64,000 nucleotides of DNA from Ravibacter sp964559125 (lineage in GTDB: Bacteria > Bacteroidota > Bacteroidia > Cytophagales > Spirosomataceae), in assembly GCA_964559125.1 (NCBI GenBank), contig CAZLGW010000004.1:186001-250000 (forward strand), given 5' to 3'. The translations under genes and the position numbers were made by a program. Shown in pieces: positions 61,442-64,000 of the stretch; the stretch's first letter is position 1; each line of letters opens with the position of its first letter. The notes below the pieces were generated by a model that saw nothing but the letters and a program-made list of their open reading frames with translations, was not told where the DNA came from and ran no database searches.

Positions 61442-63718
61442 ATGAAAACCCTCCGGGCCATTTTGTTGATGCTGCTGCTTGCCTCTGGGCAAGAAGGAAA
61501 GGCTCAGGGTCAGGTTGACGACCTTATCCCCCGTGGCATCGACTACCGGGTCTATGATCTGCCGGCAGAAACAAGATCGGTATCAAGCTTTACTCCTGTT
61601 ACAACCGAACTGGTTTCCTATACCGCCGACGGGAAAGTATACCTCGCCAGCGCCGGCTCTAGAGATCACCGGTTGATGTACAGGGCCGCCGCCGCCGGAA
61701 TTACCGGGGTTACTCCCTTTACAGGCGTCAAGGACACCTGCCTCGTTCTTTCGCTCGTTACCCCGCGCAAAGCCTATCTGACACGGAGCGACGTACTTCC
61801 GATGGATACGGCTTCGGCCATAGCCGTACTCCCGTCCGGTATCTACGAACTTCAGAGCTACCAGGGCAAAGCGCTTTTTGCGTATGGAGTTACCCGCAAA
61901 AACAGTCGGGGTGTAGTATGGAAATATGATCCGGATGGGCCAAGCGTACAATTTGCCGGAAACAGCCCGGTGACAGGATTGGTATTGATCAGCGATAACG
62001 AGCTGTATGTAACCTCCGGGAATGCCCTCTACCACATAAAACAGGGAGCTCCTAAACCTACTTTAATAAAAAAATGGGACGAACCGGTAACCGGATTTAC
62101 CTACGACGCGGAAATGGGGTGGTTCATCTCGCTGACCTCACAAATCGTCAGGTACAGGTCCCTGGATGAGCAAGGTGAAACGCTGGCGCGCCAGATCAAT
62201 GGACCGCTTGCCATCAGGGAGGGGCGGCTATTTACACTTTGGAGAGAAAAGAAGAAGATTATTCAGCTCCTTATAAGGAACCAACAAATTTCAAATGACA
62301 AAGAAGGGCCTTCACAGAATACAGCTAAGCTCGCCATTGACCTAGCTCAATTTTTCGCAAATTATAGAGACGCTGATTTAATAGTAGATCGAGCAATATA
62401 TCAAGCGGAAAGAATAAGCGAAGCTACGCCAGAAACACGTTTTTTATCTGCAAAATATAAATTTAATTCTATTATACATGAGCAGAGTAGTATAATAAAT
62501 AACATCTCTGTTTTAGATACTACTACTTATCATTATTTATATAAAAAATGGAACGAGCTGGATTCTATTGTAGAAATGTATCATAAAATAAATAATTATG
62601 AAAATCACAAATATGATAATACTATCTCGGAAATAGACAATATTATAGCTTGGAATTTAGAAAATATGAATTTGATTCAGGGGAGTATAAACTATAAAAA
62701 CTATATAAAATATAAAACTAATTATCTACTTAAAACTCATAGATTCAATACTTTAGATAGCATATATAGTAGAGACTCAGAAATAGATATATTAAATGAA
62801 TATCAAACTATTACGAAAGAATTTGTCTCCAGCTTGGACGATATTAGAGAAAGTTATTTAAAAACATGGAAGGAAATAAAAAGAAATAAGTCAAATGCAT
62901 CGTTATATTTAGCTAATCTTCATATACAGAATGTAATTAGTGCTACAAATACTTTTTCGAGTGAGGCTATAAATATTGGTAGCGAGGCCATCTCCGGAGC
63001 TCTTGCTGGTGTTGAACTAGTTGCCGGTATATTTAACCTAATTAAACAAGGGATAGAAAACAAAAATAAAGTAAAAGATTATACTGAGGAAAACAGATAT
63101 ATTCATGCCAATTTTGTGTTAAAAGTAATAGCTGTTTATCAAAATAGAATAGGAGAGCTCGTAACCGGTAAAACAAAAAAAGTTTCTAATATTATTCATA
63201 TATTAAAACAAGATATTCCGTTAATAACACCATCAGAAGAAAAAAATACTAATTTAAAAGAGGTTTACTATTTTGTTGTGATACCGCTACGAAATTATGT
63301 AGTAATAAGTAGTCCATTTAAAATTAATAGAAATAACGATGGCAATTGGTCTGATCATTATCTGCTTGATCATCTGTTAAATAATAATGAAGTATTTACA
63401 ATTAAATATCCGCCTGTTACTAAAGCTAGTCTCCAAATTGAAGACATATTGCCAAAAAATATAGGAAGTTTAAAAATCTCTAATTTAGGTTACTATGAAG
63501 ATAAAAATATCAATGGTTTTCAAAACATTATGACTTTTAATATTTCTGACAATAAAAAACCAAAAATTGGAAACTATTATATTAACTCTAATCCTGAATT
63601 ATCTCACTTGATGGGGTATTTTTTCTCTGAAAATGAAGCTGAATTAATCATAAATAAAATTGAAAAAATATGCAAAAGCCAAAGTATTGGTGTTTATAAA
63701 TTAAAATTGTCTAAATAA
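61442..63718 (+). CDS. Chimeric exported protein: propeller-like N part, AT-rich C part
   Basis: This protein has 758 residues from ATG 61442 (a GTG at 61436 is in frame). The signal peptide ends GKAQG. Residues about 25-280 are all-beta with repeated short strands (VSYTADGKVYLAS, KALFAYGVTRKN, NELYVTSGNALYHI), like a beta-propeller. From about residue 300-340 to the end the sequence becomes rich in Asn, Ile, Lys and Tyr. Sampled 60-base lines show 47% GC at 61561 but 23% at 62461 and 22% at 63541. A Gly/Ala-rich hydrophobic stretch (about 507-537, ISGALAGVELVAGIFNLI) could insert in a membrane. No family is recognised in either part. Confidence 0.6.
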   Translation: MKTLRAILLMLLLASGQEGKAQGQVDDLIPRGIDYRVYDLPAETRSVSSFTPVTTELVSYTADGKVYLASAGSRDHRLMYRAAAAGITGVTPFTGVKDTCLVLSLVTPRKAYLTRSDVLPMDTASAIAVLPSGIYELQSYQGKALFAYGVTRKNSRGVVWKYDPDGPSVQFAGNSPVTGLVLISDNELYVTSGNALYHIKQGAPKPTLIKKWDEPVTGFTYDAEMGWFISLTSQIVRYRSLDEQGETLARQINGPLAIREGRLFTLWREKKKIIQLLIRNQQISNDKEGPSQNTAKLAIDLAQFFANYRDADLIVDRAIYQAERISEATPETRFLSAKYKFNSIIHEQSSIINNISVLDTTTYHYLYKKWNELDSIVEMYHKINNYENHKYDNTISEIDNIIAWNLENMNLIQGSINYKNYIKYKTNYLLKTHRFNTLDSIYSRDSEIDILNEYQTITKEFVSSLDDIRESYLKTWKEIKRNKSNASLYLANLHIQNVISATNTFSSEAINIGSEAISGALAGVELVAGIFNLIKQGIENKNKVKDYTEENRYIHANFVLKVIAVYQNRIGELVTGKTKKVSNIIHILKQDIPLITPSEEKNTNLKEVYYFVVIPLRNYVVISSPFKINRNNDGNWSDHYLLDHLLNNNEVFTIKYPPVTKASLQIEDILPKNIGSLKISNLGYYEDKNINGFQNIMTFNISDNKKPKIGNYYINSNPELSHLMGYFFSENEAELIINKIEKICKSQSIGVYKLKLSK

Positions 63719-63728
63719 ACATCCAAAA

Positions 63729-63830
63729 ATAAAAGCAATTCTTTTAACGATCATTCTACTATTAGCAAATAAACGCTCTAGTTTAGATCAGGCATATGAA
63801 ATCTTGCAAAAAGATATTTTCACTGTATAA
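63729..63830 (+). pseudogene. Truncated duplicate of the start of the next gene
   Basis: This frame has ATA where a start would be, then IKAILLTIILLLA, a short divergent part, DQAYEILQKDIFTV and a stop. It matches the beginning of the gene at 63842 (TIIILLLA, DQVFEILQKHILA) with one residue gap. It therefore looks like a decayed partial copy carrying only the signal peptide and first helix. It could also be a mis-started tiny peptide, but the lack of ATG argues against that. Confidence 0.55.
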
Positions 63831-63841
63831 ATAACAATATA

Positions 63842-64000
63842 ATGAGAACGAATATAATCACAATTATCATCTTATTACTAGCACGTAGTGGATTTTGCCA
63901 AGACCAAGTATTTGAAATTTTACAAAAACATATACTTGCCATGGGGGGAGCTGAATCCCTTCGTAATATAAATTCACTGAGTGCGAAATATATACATATA
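63842..64000 (+). CDS. Small exported LolA-like protein (3' end outside window)
   Basis: The first 53 codons are visible. A signal peptide (about 1-19, ending GFCQ) is followed by VFEILQKHILAMGGAESLRNI. The pattern ILxKHIxAxGGxExLxxI is common at the start of LolA-like outer-membrane lipoprotein-sorting or related secreted proteins in Bacteroidota. It is AT-rich like the preceding 1.3 kb. A partial copy lies directly upstream. Only the N terminus is seen, so the family call is tentative. Confidence 0.5.
   Translation, partial: MRTNIITIIILLLARSGFCQDQVFEILQKHILAMGGAESLRNINSLSAKYIHI

Noticed and set aside
1..64000. CRISPR arrays, rRNA genes, replication origin, prophage structural genes
   Set aside because: I looked for regularly spaced repeats, rRNA-like blocks, DnaA-box clusters and phage head/tail proteins and saw none.

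Overview
The window is chromosomal DNA from a member of the Bacteroidota, most likely a soil or aquatic Sphingobacteriia/Chitinophagia-type lineage. The evidence is a SusC/SusD pair, type IX secretion signatures (GldD, PorP/SprF, C-terminal sorting domains), a histone H1-like (Hc1) protein, a CarB without the allosteric domain, and several promoters with the Bacteroidetes -7 box TAnnTTTG. Base composition is close to 50% GC until about 62,400, where it drops sharply.

Layout. 1-1.2 kb: 3' part of a GH37 trehalase. 1.5-4.5 kb: tRNA-Gln with its own promoter and terminator, then carB. 4.6-16.1 kb (minus strand): a sialoglycan/sialic-acid utilisation locus reading GntR regulator, SusC, SusD, tandem sialidase-like protein, sialate O-acetylesterase, SGNH esterase, N-acetylneuraminate-lyase-like aldolase, Na+/solute symporter. 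16.2-18.7 kb: a small scrambled region with a DUF3800 pseudogene split by a 213-bp inverted-repeat element, a Tat-exported Gfo/Idh/MocA oxidoreductase, and two small ORFs including a DUF5053 protein. 18.8-27.8 kb: housekeeping genes rpsG, rpsL (without fusA), glmS, gldD, a degenerate ImmA/IrrE-like protein, siroheme synthase N-domain, MazG-like, dtd, mgtE, rsmA.

28-45.8 kb: a 1207-residue hybrid histidine kinase, a secreted GH16 enzyme, a PD-(D/E)XK-like protein joined to an isolated nuoJK pair, a lipoprotein, a POT peptide transporter, a MaoC hydratase, an Hc1-like gene, an alpha-oxoamine synthase, queA, ispD, a fused double esterase and a biotin-dependent carboxyltransferase. 45.9-55.2 kb: a secreted PQQ-type sugar dehydrogenase homologue, an aldo/keto reductase, a PorP/SprF plus PKD/CHU_C adhesin pair, a ModF-like double ABC ATPase and pdhB. 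55.3-60 kb: regulatory genes (PAS-like LuxR, XRE-like, NarL-type response regulator with a TPR sensor kinase) and a RES/Xre toxin-antitoxin pair.

60.4-64 kb: an unrecognised gene pair whose second member changes from about 47% to about 23% GC inside its coding sequence. It is followed by a truncated copy and then an intact start of a small secreted LolA-like gene. This end looks like the edge of an accessory island.

The clearest new observations are: the mobile element in the DUF3800 gene, where precise removal of element plus one 8-bp duplication restores the reading frame; the chimeric 61.4-63.7 kb gene; a palindromic repeat that supplies the last codons of the symporter; and an ImmA/IrrE-like protein without its zinc motif.
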